Source: Reticulitermes lucifugus
Taxonomy: Eukaryota; Arthropoda; Insecta; Blattodea; Rhinotermitidae
Reading direction: 5' to 3'
Length of the DNA: 22,340 bases
Assembly (NCBI GenBank): GCA_026260175.1
Contig: JAKCWW010000188.1
Coordinates: 7,128-29,467, forward strand
Position numbers and translations under genes: made by a program. A model generated the notes under the pieces. That model ran no database searches. It saw only the letters and a program-made list of their open reading frames with translations, and had not been told where the DNA came from. Of this stretch, positions 1 to 9,105 are shown one piece after another; within the stretch, counting starts at the first letter, position 1, and each line of letters opens with the position of its first letter.

Positions 1-104
1 GTCCCTCGTCCAGAAGAGTCCTACCGAGTGTGGTGTGTCTAAAGTGTGATCGTGAAGCCTCGACAAAATGAGGCGGCCTAGGCTCCCAAGGGGCTGTCGA
101 GCCA
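1..104 (-). repeat. tRNA-derived SINE, tail half, cut by the window edge
   Basis: The reverse complement of this stretch matches the element at 8834-9105 over about 90 bases, including the shared words ACACACCACACTCGGTAG and GCTTCACGATCACAC. The tail block GGGGCTGTCGAGCC is followed by A-rich DNA, as expected for the 3' end of a retroposon. The tRNA-like head should lie upstream of base 1. Read in the sense of the retroposon (head first), this copy runs on the + strand; the strand given is the one that aligns with the forward sequence of the copy at 8834. It is a non-coding dispersed repeat that would be copied by LINE machinery in trans. The internal match between copies is direct; the SINE label is inferred from the B box in the other copies. 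Confidence 0.75.
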
Positions 105-120
105 TTGAAAAAAATTATAT

Positions 121-810
121 ACAATTATATGGGCATGGAGGTACAATGTTATGGGGTTGAATACAAATATACAGACAGCGCGTTATACTGTTGTGAGGTT
201 CAGGCATATTTACCTTATTTGTACGACAAAATGTTATTGGGTTAAGATAAAAGTGTGTTGTAGCTAGGCACACTGTTTTAGGGTTAAGGCAGGATTACAT
301 GGATAGTGTATCACAAGAATATGGTCTCATTGTTATATGGATAGTGAGGTTTATTTTACGGAGTTTATTTACAATTATACGAAATGTGAGGCACATTTGT
401 ATGGGGTTCAGGCACAGTTATACGGATATGTATACATATTTGTTTTTGGTTTGAATACAATTTTGCTAAAGTTTCGGAATATTTTCATGGGGTTGTGGCA
501 CAGCCATACAAATGTTGGACACATCAGTGCGGGGATCAAACACAATTAATTATATTAACAGGGTGGCACACTGTTATGATGTTAATATAGAGTTATGTGA
601 ACTGTGTGGCACATTTTATGGGTCTGAAGAAAAATATCATTACCTTGCGGCACAAAGACATTGGGTCGGGACACAATTATGTGTGCAGCGATGCACACAG
701 TTATGGGGATGAGGCACAATTAAGCGGAAAACGCAGCACATAGTTATGGGGGTTGAGGCACAGTTTTACGAAATGTGCACAACATTGTTAGGGGCCTTGC
801 GACATTTTGT
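121..810. repeat. Diverged 21-22 bp minisatellite, probably a 43 bp dimeric array
   Basis: About 32 units of 20-23 bases can be laid end to end, most beginning ACA and ending GGC or a close variant. A rough consensus is ACAATTTTATGGGGTTGAGGC. Two unit types tend to alternate. One has a TACGAAATGTG core (for example around 379-398 and 766-777). The other has a TATGGGGTT core (for example around 401-409, 704-711 and 747-753). This suggests a higher-order repeat of about 43 bases. The units are well diverged, so the array is old. The short open frames through it (337-549 and 512-712) are by-products of the repeat and are not credible genes. I do not recognise a named satellite. Confidence 0.85.
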
Positions 811-1102
811 CTTACGTATATTTTGTGTGGCGGTTTAGATCGTGATCTCCAAATTCTTAACACGTGTGGAATTCTTGAAACTAAATCAGCATTTCCGACG
901 AACCCCTCTAAATTAGAGGTATAATTCTTTGGTGCAAAATTTAAATAAAAATTGTGACAAACATTTCTTTAAATAATGAAGAACTTGTTCACATTTATGA
1001 AAAAATTATATTTTGTTATGAATGATTTACACTGATAAAAACACAGACCGCACTGTGCACAATAATGAGGAAAATATGGATTAAATTAAAAATTATGAAA
1101 AT
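811..1102. other. AT-rich spacer, nothing recognised
   Basis: The stretch between the minisatellite and the first foldback element is very AT-rich with no long open frame. I see no repeat, RNA gene or coding signal in it. Confidence 0.5.
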
Positions 1103-1352
1103 TATATTTACTAGTTTTTTTTATTTTAGATATACACCAACAAAATGCACATATTAATAAAGGTGCAAATTAGCTCCTTTTCATGATTTAACCCTACACG
1201 CGTTTCAGCTCTTTATGAGCCAAACGCGTGTAGGGTTAAATCATGAAAAGGAGCTAATTTGCACCTTTATTAATTTGTGCATTTTGTTGGTGTATATCTA
1301 AAATAATAAAAATGTACGGTGAGTTAAGACTAAAGATATATTTACTAGTTTT
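1103..1352 (-). mobile_element. Foldback element FB1, hammerhead-retroposon family
   Basis: Two arms of 85 bases, 1121-1205 and 1222-1306, are reverse complements with only one mismatch, and 16 bases lie between them. Inside that spacer GCTC/GAGC (1208-1211 and 1217-1220) can extend the stem. The whole unit sits between 16 bp direct repeats, 1103-1118 and 1337-1352 (TATATTTACTAGTTTT), which look like a target-site duplication. The arms carry CACCAACAAAATGCAC (1135-1150) and its inverse (1277-1292), the end motif shared with the elements at 5937 and 12171. A 30 nt extra piece (1307-1336) lies only on the right; its complement contains TCACCGTACATTTTTA, matching the left leader of the element at 12184-12217. 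That sets the orientation as minus. On the minus strand GAGC-T-GAAACGCGTGTAGGG is the remnant of hammerhead strand GAAA plus stem III, but the CUGANGA strand is missing. No protein is encoded. Confidence 0.85.
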
Positions 1353-3171
1353 ATAATAAAGGACATGTGCTTGCGGAACCCCTGAAAGACGCCCGCGAGA
1401 CAGGAGGGATCTGTAAAATACACTTTAAATACCAGCGGTTTAGACGAATACAGTTCACACCCTCCCATCTCACTTTCTTTTGCGAAGAAAGAAATCTTTC
1501 TCTTTGTGTCCTACAGCTATGCAAGCATTGTAACGTGTGTCCGTCGATATTGTGTTTCTTTTTTGAGAGCTTGGACAGTGTTTGTCTCAAACCCGCCCAT
1601 GCCATCTGTACATGCCTTTGTAACATGTTCTAACACAGATTCGAATTTAAACGGAGATGACAGTTTTTATCTTCTGGGTTTTGGCATAATGCACTGTGGA
1701 GATGGTTATCAACCTTTTGGAGGATTCATAATTTTTTAGCACATTCACAATATTACTGCCTCTCAAGAACAGTGTACAGCAGTTTAATGCAATGTCACTG
1801 AGCCTAGCTGTCCTGCATCTCACTTAGTGCGATTCGTTTCGATTCGATTCGTGTTCCCGTAGCCTAAGAAACCAAGATTATTTTATATGAAAAGAACAGA
1901 ATACCCGTGAAATTTGCACGGAGCATTATTCGGAGGGAATTACAGCCCACGCCTTTGAATTCACTGTGGCTCTTTCAAAGTTGCAGAAATTTGTCCCCAC
2001 AACGGTAAGATAACTGTTACATAAGTTTAACCACAGCACACCATGTGCTACAAATGCTACCTTACCGCTCTCCTACAGAAACGATGGCTTCCGAATTATT
2101 TATTGGATTGCTCCAGTGACATTAAACACTTTTTGTCTCATGAGGATATATGGCGTAACTCAGGTACCAACAAAATTACATTTCGAAAACATATGGAAGG
2201 TCTCTCGGAAAAGCAGGACGTACATGATAGGAGGTTAAGATGTGCTGACGATGTGGCAAAGGAACGAACATAAAATTTAATGAGAAAACCTCTCGTAGAA
2301 CAGTCTCTCGGAGATCGAGAAGGAGACGGGAGGATAATAAAATGGCGGACTTCAACGATAAAGGTTGCGAGGACGGGCTGGAAATGGAACTCTTTTGAAA
2401 GGTTTACGTAATAGTAGCCAAATTTTAGTTCTGCTACCAGATTCATAGTAAGTATGTTTAATTGCGTAGCTCTATTACCAGCTTCAGACTCCTTTTGTTG
2501 TCAAATTACATACGAAGATCGTAAGAGGCACTAAAGTGTACGAAATTTGGTAAGACCCAATCAGCTAAACACCTCGACCAGCCATTTTGTGGTCATATTT
2601 CCTACTAGGAAATTACTGGGTTTGAAATTCGGAGTGTAGAGACTTATTAGGAATATTCTTGCATAAAATGTACCCCCGTACATTCTGGCAAAATGCTGAA
2701 AATATTTCCTTCAAACAGATCCACAACGGCTTTTTTCTATATACTTTACAACTCACAATTCCCAGTAACCTTACAATTCGACGCCAAATATCGTAGGTTA
2801 AGAATTGTATGTTAATTAAACCAGTTAATCAAGATTCGGTCCGATCTATTTCAGAGCATTTACTCTAAAGAAATGTAGAAAATTCCACAAAACGTTAGGA
2901 CAGCTGACACAAACAACCGATATATCAAGAGGGGGACATACAAAGAGTCACTTGGCTGGTAACGGAACATGAAATAGAAGGAGTCTTTGATTCGTGTAAA
3001 GAACGAATCTGCACAATAATATGAGCTTGGCTCCTGTGCTAGTCTGCTTGCATTTTTCAATGCCATTAAATTTTCAAGTAACGTAAGAAATCCTCTGTAA
3101 TGAGAAAGCATGTGAGATGGTTACTAAATCGAAACTTGTAGCGGTAAAGTGTCTCTGTCACTTTCAGTACA
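1353..3171. other. No recognised gene
   Basis: Short open frames of 70-100 codons on both strands (for example 1367-1633 plus, 1351-1626 minus, 2043-2273 plus, 2138-2446 minus) overlap each other antisense, have no recognisable domain and look like chance. The 1360-1640 part is somewhat richer in GC than its surroundings. At 1838-1860 there is a short GATTCG-type simple repeat. I see no repeat family or RNA gene that I can name. Confidence 0.5.
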
Positions 3172-3339
3172 ATGGATATCGATCCGACGCTCCCTCAAGA
3201 CAAAGAGAAACTCTATTTCACGGAGATGTTTTCTCTGAGAATAAAAAACATGAGGAAGGAAGGGGAGGAGCTGGAGAAAGGCGGTGAAAGGGGGAGTGGG
3301 AGACGAGGTGAAAACTTTGACCAGTTCAGGGGATGTTAA
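3172..3339 (+). other. Weak small open frame in purine-rich DNA
   Basis: A 55-codon frame runs from ATG at 3172 to TAA at 3337-3339. It begins MDIDPTLPQDKEKL and becomes rich in Glu, Lys, Arg and Gly because the DNA at 3250-3325 is almost pure purine. A pyrimidine-rich stretch ending in CAG (about 3152-3167) lies just upstream and resembles a splice acceptor, but no partner exon is visible. I do not recognise the peptide. Chance is the more likely explanation. Confidence 0.15.
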
Positions 3340-5656
3340 AGGGGCGAAAGTGACTCCCAGCTGAAGAAGTTATTTCAGTGGCGACTTGTAGAGAGCGAAA
3401 ACACAAAATATGCTCCAGCGGGGAATAAAATTATAATAAAACTGTGTTTTTAGCATCTTAGTGCCTCTCATCGGTCCCTGTGGTTATGTGAATTAGAATC
3501 TGTTCTTGACAGAGTTAAAAACACTATAACAAACCTAACCAACAAAAGAGATATTAGAATGCAAGAAGACAAATAGCCGTTTTGGCTGCGAATTTACGGG
3601 ATATGACGCCGCGCGTCGTAAGGGCGCAGCAGGTTCCTCTGACACTTTAAGAAAGATGTCCTAGAAGAACGCATTATTAATATTTATTTACAAATGCAAG
3701 AAAACCAAATCTCATAAAATTCTCTCCCTTGTATTTAGAGAAACACATACCAGGCACGAAAGTACTGAAACAAGTTACAAATCATAAAGCTAAAGTTGCC
3801 AGGAGTGTTCTCATTTTTTGTACTATCAGCTGATTCGAGTGAATTTATAAAGTTGTATGCAACCGTATCTAAATAAAGGCCGTATAATGCAGGTCAACCC
3901 TTCAACGCCGGCCTCGATGCATATTACGGACCTTTAATTCCTCGTATGCTGGCGGCCTCGGGGCATTGTGTAGTCGTGAATGCATTTAGAGGTTCTATAA
4001 ACTAAAAACACCTTCGTCCTGGGCCACTGAAATATTAAAAACCGAAATAAAATTCGCTGAAGAACTAGAATCATATTCACGACACAAAAAAATTAAAGAA
4101 ATTCGTCAAATTGCTTCCGGTTGGGCAGACATTACTTTCTTTCTTATTACATAAAACGGCTGCAGAAAGAGACGTTCTTTCCCACTGTGAATCCAGTGTT
4201 AAGAACAGACACTGGGTCCACGTGCGGTTGTCCACGGACCAAGGTGAAACCAAACCGGAACCAGGTAGTTGTTACTAACTTATCGGACATCGACAACACT
4301 GATGGGTTTGATCTCACGAGCAGGATTTAACTTGTGATGGTGAAATTAAAGTTTCTATTCTTTCGATGAACGATGTATTTCAAGAAGTGAGTTTATCAGG
4401 AGGGAGACTATGAACAATACTATGCCTTGTGACGTGACACCGTGTAATTTGGTAGAAGTGTACCGATGTAAGACGTCACATCTCATAACACAGTGACCTG
4501 CACTCTTTATTAGATCATCTGCTGACTTCCACCGCTATATATTACAAGTGGCACAAAATCCCAGTTTGATAAATCCATAGATCACGTGACAGCACTCTGT
4601 AAATAAGCGGTGATGAAACGTTTTTTCATTAACACAACACTTTAATTCTATCCCCGCAAACTCAGTCCATAATATCTACATGGGACATAGGTCTGCCACA
4701 TAATACTTGTTCACATGTTCTTCAATTTCTTAAAAAAGTGAGAGTGGCATATGTGCCGAACAAATTTGTAGCTTATGTTAAATGTAATGTGTATTACACT
4801 GCACAAAATTCCGCCAATGGACACATTCTAGAGCCAACTGATTTCAACAACATTGTACCTTCTTTCTTTAAGATTTATTATCGTATTATGTTTACATTTA
4901 CACGTAGGTCGTCAGGATTTTCTTCAAAAACTTTTAAATAATTTCAGTTCCCCACACGTGCAACATGTCATGTCCATACCGATGTCATTGATTTGATCAA
5001 ACGTTTACAGTTAAAAGTAATAATTACTACATTCCTCATTGTACTTTCCCCAACCCCCCCTGTCAAGTTCCCTGTAAATTTCAAGTCTCCTGAGCGTCCT
5101 TCTCTGCGAAGGCCACAAACTACGTTCTTCCCTAAAGGCATGAAATCATATTTCACATCTACATGAAACAACAAGCAGCTTGAACATGTATTTGAACATC
5201 AATTTGTATAGGAAAATTTTGGTTTATGCACTGGTTTAAAACTCCAACGCCAAAGAGTGATTAAAGGGAAGTCTGTAGAAAGTGTTATCTATTATACTCA
5301 TTAATACAACGTCGTAGAAGTTTAGAAACTTCTACGAATCATGCCTCGTAACATTAACAAACGATTCCTCAAAACTTTGTTATGAGTTACGACGTATAAT
5401 CTAATTTGTAAATTTTCCTCAGAAGGGTCTTTACTAGAGACTTTGAAACTCTTCCTATCTTCGTGAAATATCATGCACACAAGAGACTGGAAATCATCTT
5501 TCGGCTTAGCTAATTGTACTGATACAACAGCAAATAATGTTTGCTGAACGTAGAGTTGAACTCAGATATTAAACAATAAACTGTTTTTTTCTCTACTGCA
5601 AAGGAACTTCAGTGGTACTGTGTACAGGAAGAGAAAACAGATACACACTTCCCGAC
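3340..5656. other. No recognised gene
   Basis: AT-rich DNA with scattered short open frames of up to about 70 codons. None shows a recognisable motif. A locally GC-rich patch at 3890-3970 and another at 4200-4260 contain no tRNA or coding signal that I can see. A short inverted pair, AGAAGTTT/AAACTTCT, lies at about 5316-5334. Confidence 0.45.
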
Positions 5657-5805
5657 ACATCAGAATGTATAATAATATAATAATAATAATAACCTTGGCT
5701 CAACAGCCCTATATGGGCTCAGGCCTCCTTTTTCCGAGGTTACTGGGGCGTGCGCATTCGTTGCAGTTGGTGACTGGCCAACTGGCCGCGACATCAGAAT
5801 GTATA
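5657..5805 (-). mobile_element. 119 bp SINE-like insertion with target-site duplication
   Basis: The 15-mer ACATCAGAATGTATA occurs at 5657-5671 and again at 5791-5805. Between the copies lie 119 bases. Read on the minus strand, they start with a GC-rich head (CGCGGCCAGTTGGCCAGTC), pass through GGAGGCCTGAGCCC-ATATAGGGCTGTTGAGCC and end in a (TTA)n tail. The GGGCTGTTG-GCC block matches the tail block of the SINEs at 1, 8834 and 11735, while the head has no B box and differs from theirs. This is therefore a short retroposon, perhaps 5'-truncated, that shares a 3' tail with the tRNA-derived SINEs. Duplication, tail and shared block are all direct observations. Confidence 0.8.
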
Positions 5806-5868
5806 CACACCAGAAATTGTCAAAGAACAATGTTAGCTTCTTGGCTGTTGTGAAGGAATGTTAGGCCT

Positions 5869-5888
5869 ATATATATATATATATATAT
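5869..5888. repeat. (TA)n microsatellite
   Basis: An uninterrupted TA run of about ten units lies between GGCC and CGGCTGCC. Confidence 0.9.
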
Positions 5889-5908
5889 CGGCTGCCGAAA
5901 CACGTAGC
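5889..5908 (+). other. Truncated hammerhead-type 3' strand
   Basis: The string GGCTGCCGAAACACGTAGC has the layout stem II, GAAA, short stem III and cleavage A found in the better hammerheads at 12619 and 6044. The CUGANGA strand is absent, apparently replaced by the TA microsatellite. It is probably a relic of the same retroposon family, but it is short and could be chance. Confidence 0.3.
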
Positions 5909-5936
5909 ATAAGTAACCTCCGTTTCATCTTTAAAA

Positions 5937-6189
5937 TTAGGAAACTTTATTTTTTATGTGGTATGTACCTTTTATTTTATCGTGAGTTTAAGTCAAAGCC
6001 AACAAATGCACAAGATTATTAGCAAGTAGAAGATGTATTTACAACCCCTATATATATTTCAGCAAATAAATTGCCATCCTCAGGGGGCAATATATTTGCC
6101 GAAACATATGTAGGGGCTGTAAATACATCATATGCTTGTTAATAATCTTATGCATTTGTTGGTATTGACTCAAACTTAGGAAACTTTAT
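5937..6189 (+). mobile_element. Foldback element FB2, hammerhead-retroposon family
   Basis: A 14 bp direct repeat TTAGGAAACTTTAT at 5937-5950 and 6176-6189 bounds a 225 bp insert. Two arms of about 92 bases, 5984-6075 and 6086-6177, pair with moderate divergence (roughly 85 percent by eye) around a 10 nt loop. They contain CCAACAAATGCAC at 5999-6011 and the inverse TGCATTTGTTGG at 6151-6162, the end motif of the family. A leader of about 33 nt (5951-5983) separates the left duplication from the arm, whereas the right arm abuts the duplication. This asymmetry is shared with the elements at 1103 and 12171. The centre holds a hammerhead motif on the minus strand (6044-6088) and its partial inverse on the plus strand (GCCGAAACATATGTAGGGG, 6098-6116). 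So two 3' ends lie head to head. No protein is encoded. Confidence 0.85.
6044..6088 (-). ncRNA. Hammerhead ribozyme motif, type I with short stem III
   Basis: Read on the minus strand: stem I strand GCCCC (6088-6084), core CTGAGGA (6083-6077, position 7 may be any base), one T, stem II GGCAA/TTGCT closed by a short loop (6075-6061), GAAA (6060-6057), a stem III of three pairs with a two-base loop in ATATATAT, cleavage A (6049), and the stem I return GGGGT (6048-6044). Spacing and helix lengths equal those of the motif at 12619-12663. All invariant core bases appear present. Known family: hammerheads with very short stem III occur in Penelope-like elements and animal retrozymes. Self-cleavage is inferred, not shown; the AT-only stem III may be weak and may need dimerisation. 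Confidence 0.7.
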
Positions 6190-6390
6190 GCCTGATCTTA
6201 CCTGAAATTCCTCTTCTCTACCTCTAGACAACATAACTATAGGCGAGAACTTCATACGCTCGGCCAACGTTAAACCTAAATTTGAGTGCAGGCCATTCAT
6301 CAAGCTAGGATTACAAAGTTACTAGAGTTTCACAACTACTTTCGAGACCAAATTAAGTCTTCTTGGACCATACGTCTTATCACAACATTA

Positions 6391-6420
6391 GCACAAAATG
6401 CCGACGTTTCGGTAAGTACC
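6391..6420 (-). other. Possible decayed hammerhead 3' strand
   Basis: On the minus strand, GGTACTTACC (a perfect little hairpin) is followed directly by GAAACGTCGGCATTTTGTGC. This mimics stem II, GAAA and the GCATTTTGTG end words of the neighbouring family. The CUGANGA strand is not recognisable. Weak relic at best. Confidence 0.25.
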
Positions 6421-6484
6421 TCCACGTTGATCTAAATACTGATGTCATATGCAAAAACCACGAACGTCATATACGACTAACCGT

Positions 6485-6615
6485 GATAGCTGGTGTAGCC
6501 GTTACGCTACAGAATAATGTCTGAAGGATCTGCATCGAATCTTGGCTGGGGTACTGCCTATACCGGCTAAGGCTTTTCGTGCTTACCCTGAATTTCTCCG
6601 ATCGAGTTCTCGGAT
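6485..6615 (+). repeat. Degenerate tRNA-derived SINE head
   Basis: The order GGTGTAGCCGTTACGCTAC (A-box-like), then CATCGAATCTTGGCTGGGG (B-box-like, compare GGTTCGAATCC) at the right distance resembles a decayed tRNA head. A GC-richer body follows to about 6615. No target duplication was found. It could not be a working tRNA gene because the B box is damaged and the acceptor stem does not close. Confidence 0.4.
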
Positions 6616-6912
6616 AGCATCATGAAAGAGACTATAGTAATTTTCTTACCTACTCATCACTGACAAACATCTTCACATTTCAGTTCAAACAACTTCGTTC
6701 AATAACCTGATAATAAATTATACACTCCTTTTACTCAGTACATGAATTTTTTATGTATAAAGATGGTTCATAGTGAGGTATGTAACACGTTTATAGTGTT
6801 TTAGTTTATAGTTTTCAAATGTAAAATTCTATAGTCTGTATAGCTGTATATTTGTATATTTTGACTTATTCCACATCCAGTTGTCACTTCGACAGACTTA
6901 TGGATCCATGGA

Positions 6913-6962
6913 ATGTATGTATGTATGTATGTATATACGTATGTATATATGTATGTATGTAT
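6913..6962. repeat. (ATGT)n / (AT)n microsatellite
   Basis: About a dozen GTAT units with two ATATAC interruptions. The ATG-rich frame across it encodes only low-complexity Met-Tyr-Val-Cys text. Confidence 0.9.
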
Positions 6963-8015
6963 AGTATAACACACCAAGCGGCAAATTTGTCAGTAATATA
7001 CACAGGAAGGTACACCGAAGAGCGCCTGACGAGGTGCTACACACACTGGCTAAATACGAAGGCATCTAAATTTATGTTCGCACTATAGGATTAAAATGCA
7101 TGAAATGTGAGTCGCCGAGGTTCATATTACTCCTGATATAAAAATATGTGTAACCAGAGAAAGATAAAGTTGTCCTTGTGCATGCCACGGGCAAGTGGAA
7201 AATAAATCAAACAATTCTTGGATGAGGTTAAATGGTTAGCTTCAGGTTCTGGCCGCTTTACACCCGACAGAGGCCCCTGTACCCCTGACTAGAAGGCCGG
7301 CTGGATCGCAGACGCGGTCTGGATGTTTCGGAGAATACAGAAACCTCTTACACCTGCCGGAATCAGAAAACGTCTTGTGTGTTGTCCAGCCGGTAGCCTA
7401 GTCACTATAAACATTGTGCTATATATAGTGTATATATGTACATATATATATATACACACAAAGTTTTATGCATGATGTCACAACTGTATGGAGCTAAATT
7501 ATTCTTTGGTAGCTGTTGGTGGCTTAATTGGTAAATAAATTGTTTACCAATTATAGAGCGCCATGTTTGATTATCGTGCTCACAACTGCCCACGACCAGA
7601 TCTTGGTATGAATTATAAAAAAAGTTCCACAAACTTACTCAGTATTTTTCCACATCCATTTAAATATTGCCCTCCCACTGAACTTAGGTCTTCTACTTTT
7701 ACCAGTTGCCTAAAGGTTTCTTGGGCTAATATTTTTAATAGATTTTTCGTGTTTCCATGCGAGCTACACCTCTTGCCTCTTTCATCTCCCTTGAATTGAT
7801 CGTCTAATAATGTTTTAAAAACAGTAAAATTACCATTAGAGCCTCGTGAATTTATTTTTGATTTAATTAGAAAAGATTAGACTTTTTCATATTATACATG
7901 CAGGTTGTAATGTCAATTTTGAGGTTATAATGAATTGAAAATGAAGTGAAAGAAAGAGAATGTGTTCATTTTGGAGTGACTGAGGAAAACTGAATAATTT
8001 TAGTCGTGATAGGCG
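6963..8015. other. No recognised gene; one GC-rich patch
   Basis: The patch 7239-7395 is richer in GC than its surroundings. It carries a 9 bp inverted pair, CCGGCTGGA at 7297-7305 and TCCAGCCGG at 7385-7393, and may be part of an unrecognised repeat. At 7420-7460 lies a TA-rich microsatellite. The short frames at 7405-7632 and 7563-7799 overlap antisense and show no domain. Confidence 0.45.
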
Positions 8016-8100
8016 GTTTATGGGCAGAGATTTGAACCCGGAATCTGTCGAATATGAAGAGCACGTGCTGACAAATACACTGCAATGCTCTTCGCATCAG
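8016..8100 (-). repeat. tRNA-like SINE fragment
   Basis: The minus strand reads CCGGGTTCAAATCTCTGCCC, a good B box with T-arm closure, at the + positions 8022-8041. About 45 bases upstream on the same strand is AGTGTATTTGTCAGC, which could be a worn A box. The acceptor stem does not close, so this is a pseudogene or SINE head and not a tRNA gene. Confidence 0.4.
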
Positions 8101-8833
8101 GTTATGCCACGACACGTTAAAAGTAGGACGTATTTTACACTTGCCAACGGCAGTCCCTTGCGAGAGATAATAATTCAGTTAAGAAGTTTTGCAACTTCCG
8201 ACGTGGTCGGAACCAACGTTAAACTGTAGGTGCCATCTGTCAACCGTCATCCTACATTATCCTATCACCATTCAGGCCTGTAGGCTGTTCTCAGTTAACA
8301 CAAAGTGACTTTAAACATGCAGAAGGTTAACAGTGGTGGTCGAGTGTTTCATATCAAACTATATTCAGCAACGGGAAATAAGCACGTATTTCTGTAACAT
8401 GCTGACAATTTCTGGAAAATTTAAAATAAATTTATAGCAGTGAGAAAATTAGATTGGATATAAGAATTACGGCCTGTATAGCCTGTCACAAAAGTAATGC
8501 CTTTTCGTGTAAAGCATAAGAATATGCAGACCTACATATTTAGTTTTGTAATCCACAAATATATTCCAATAAATACCTAAACTTCTATTTTCGTAGCTAA
8601 CTCAAACCTCTATTTCTCATTTAATAAGTCTCATATGATGATTCTCTCACAACCCTAAACTTCTACTTTCGGGAATAAACTGCGTATCACAGTCTCTGTT
8701 ACAAGCCTTTACTTTGTAATTTTACAACCACCTTTCACTACAACATTCTTATTAGTTGGATATAAAATGTATCCTAGACATATGCCTTCATAAATCTATA
8801 TTCTTAGTCTTCTGATTAAGTATGTGGCAACGG
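8101..8833. other. No recognised gene
   Basis: AT-rich sequence without a long frame, an RNA gene or a repeat that I can name. Confidence 0.45.
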
Positions 8834-9105
8834 GATCTGTTTTTATTTCAAGGCGCAAGAGCCCCTAGTGGGCCACGGCCTCCTCGTTATCGAGGGCTTC
8901 ACGATCACACTGTGCTAAGACACACCACACTCGGTAGGACTCCTCTGGAGGAGTGATCAGCCCGACGCAAAGACCTCTACCTGACAACACACAACACTCA
9001 CAAGAGACAGACATCCATGCCCCCCCCCGGCGGGATTCGAACCCACAATCCTAGTAAGCGAGCGGCAGCAGACCCACGCCTTAGACCGCGCAACCACTGG
9101 GATCA
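8834..9105 (-). mobile_element. tRNA-derived SINE, near full length
   Basis: On the minus strand the element starts GATCCCAGTGGTTGCGCGG, continues GTCTAAGGCG (a D-arm word typical of tRNA-Leu and tRNA-Ser) and has the B box GTTCGAATCCC (+ 9032-9042). A body of about 180 bases follows, ending in GGGGCTCTTGCGCC and an AT-rich tail. A short direct repeat GCAACGG at 8827-8833 and 9106-9112 may be what is left of the target duplication. The body matches the segment at 1-104 and the copy at 11735-11985. A run of nine C at 9020-9028 lies next to the B box. The tRNA parent (Leu-like) is an inference from the D-arm word. Confidence 0.85.

Noticed and set aside
337..712. Two overlapping plus-strand frames
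   Set aside because: Both are produced by the 21-22 bp minisatellite.
121..810. CRISPR array
   Set aside because: Units are contiguous and diverged with no unique spacers, and the sequence is eukaryotic in style.
3172..3339. Small exon with a splice-acceptor-like upstream tract
   Set aside because: Kept only as a weak entry; no partner exon, no homologue recognised and purine bias explains the composition.
8016..8100. A genuine tRNA gene on the minus strand
   Set aside because: The B box is good, but no acceptor stem closes and the A box is worn, so it is a SINE or pseudogene fragment.
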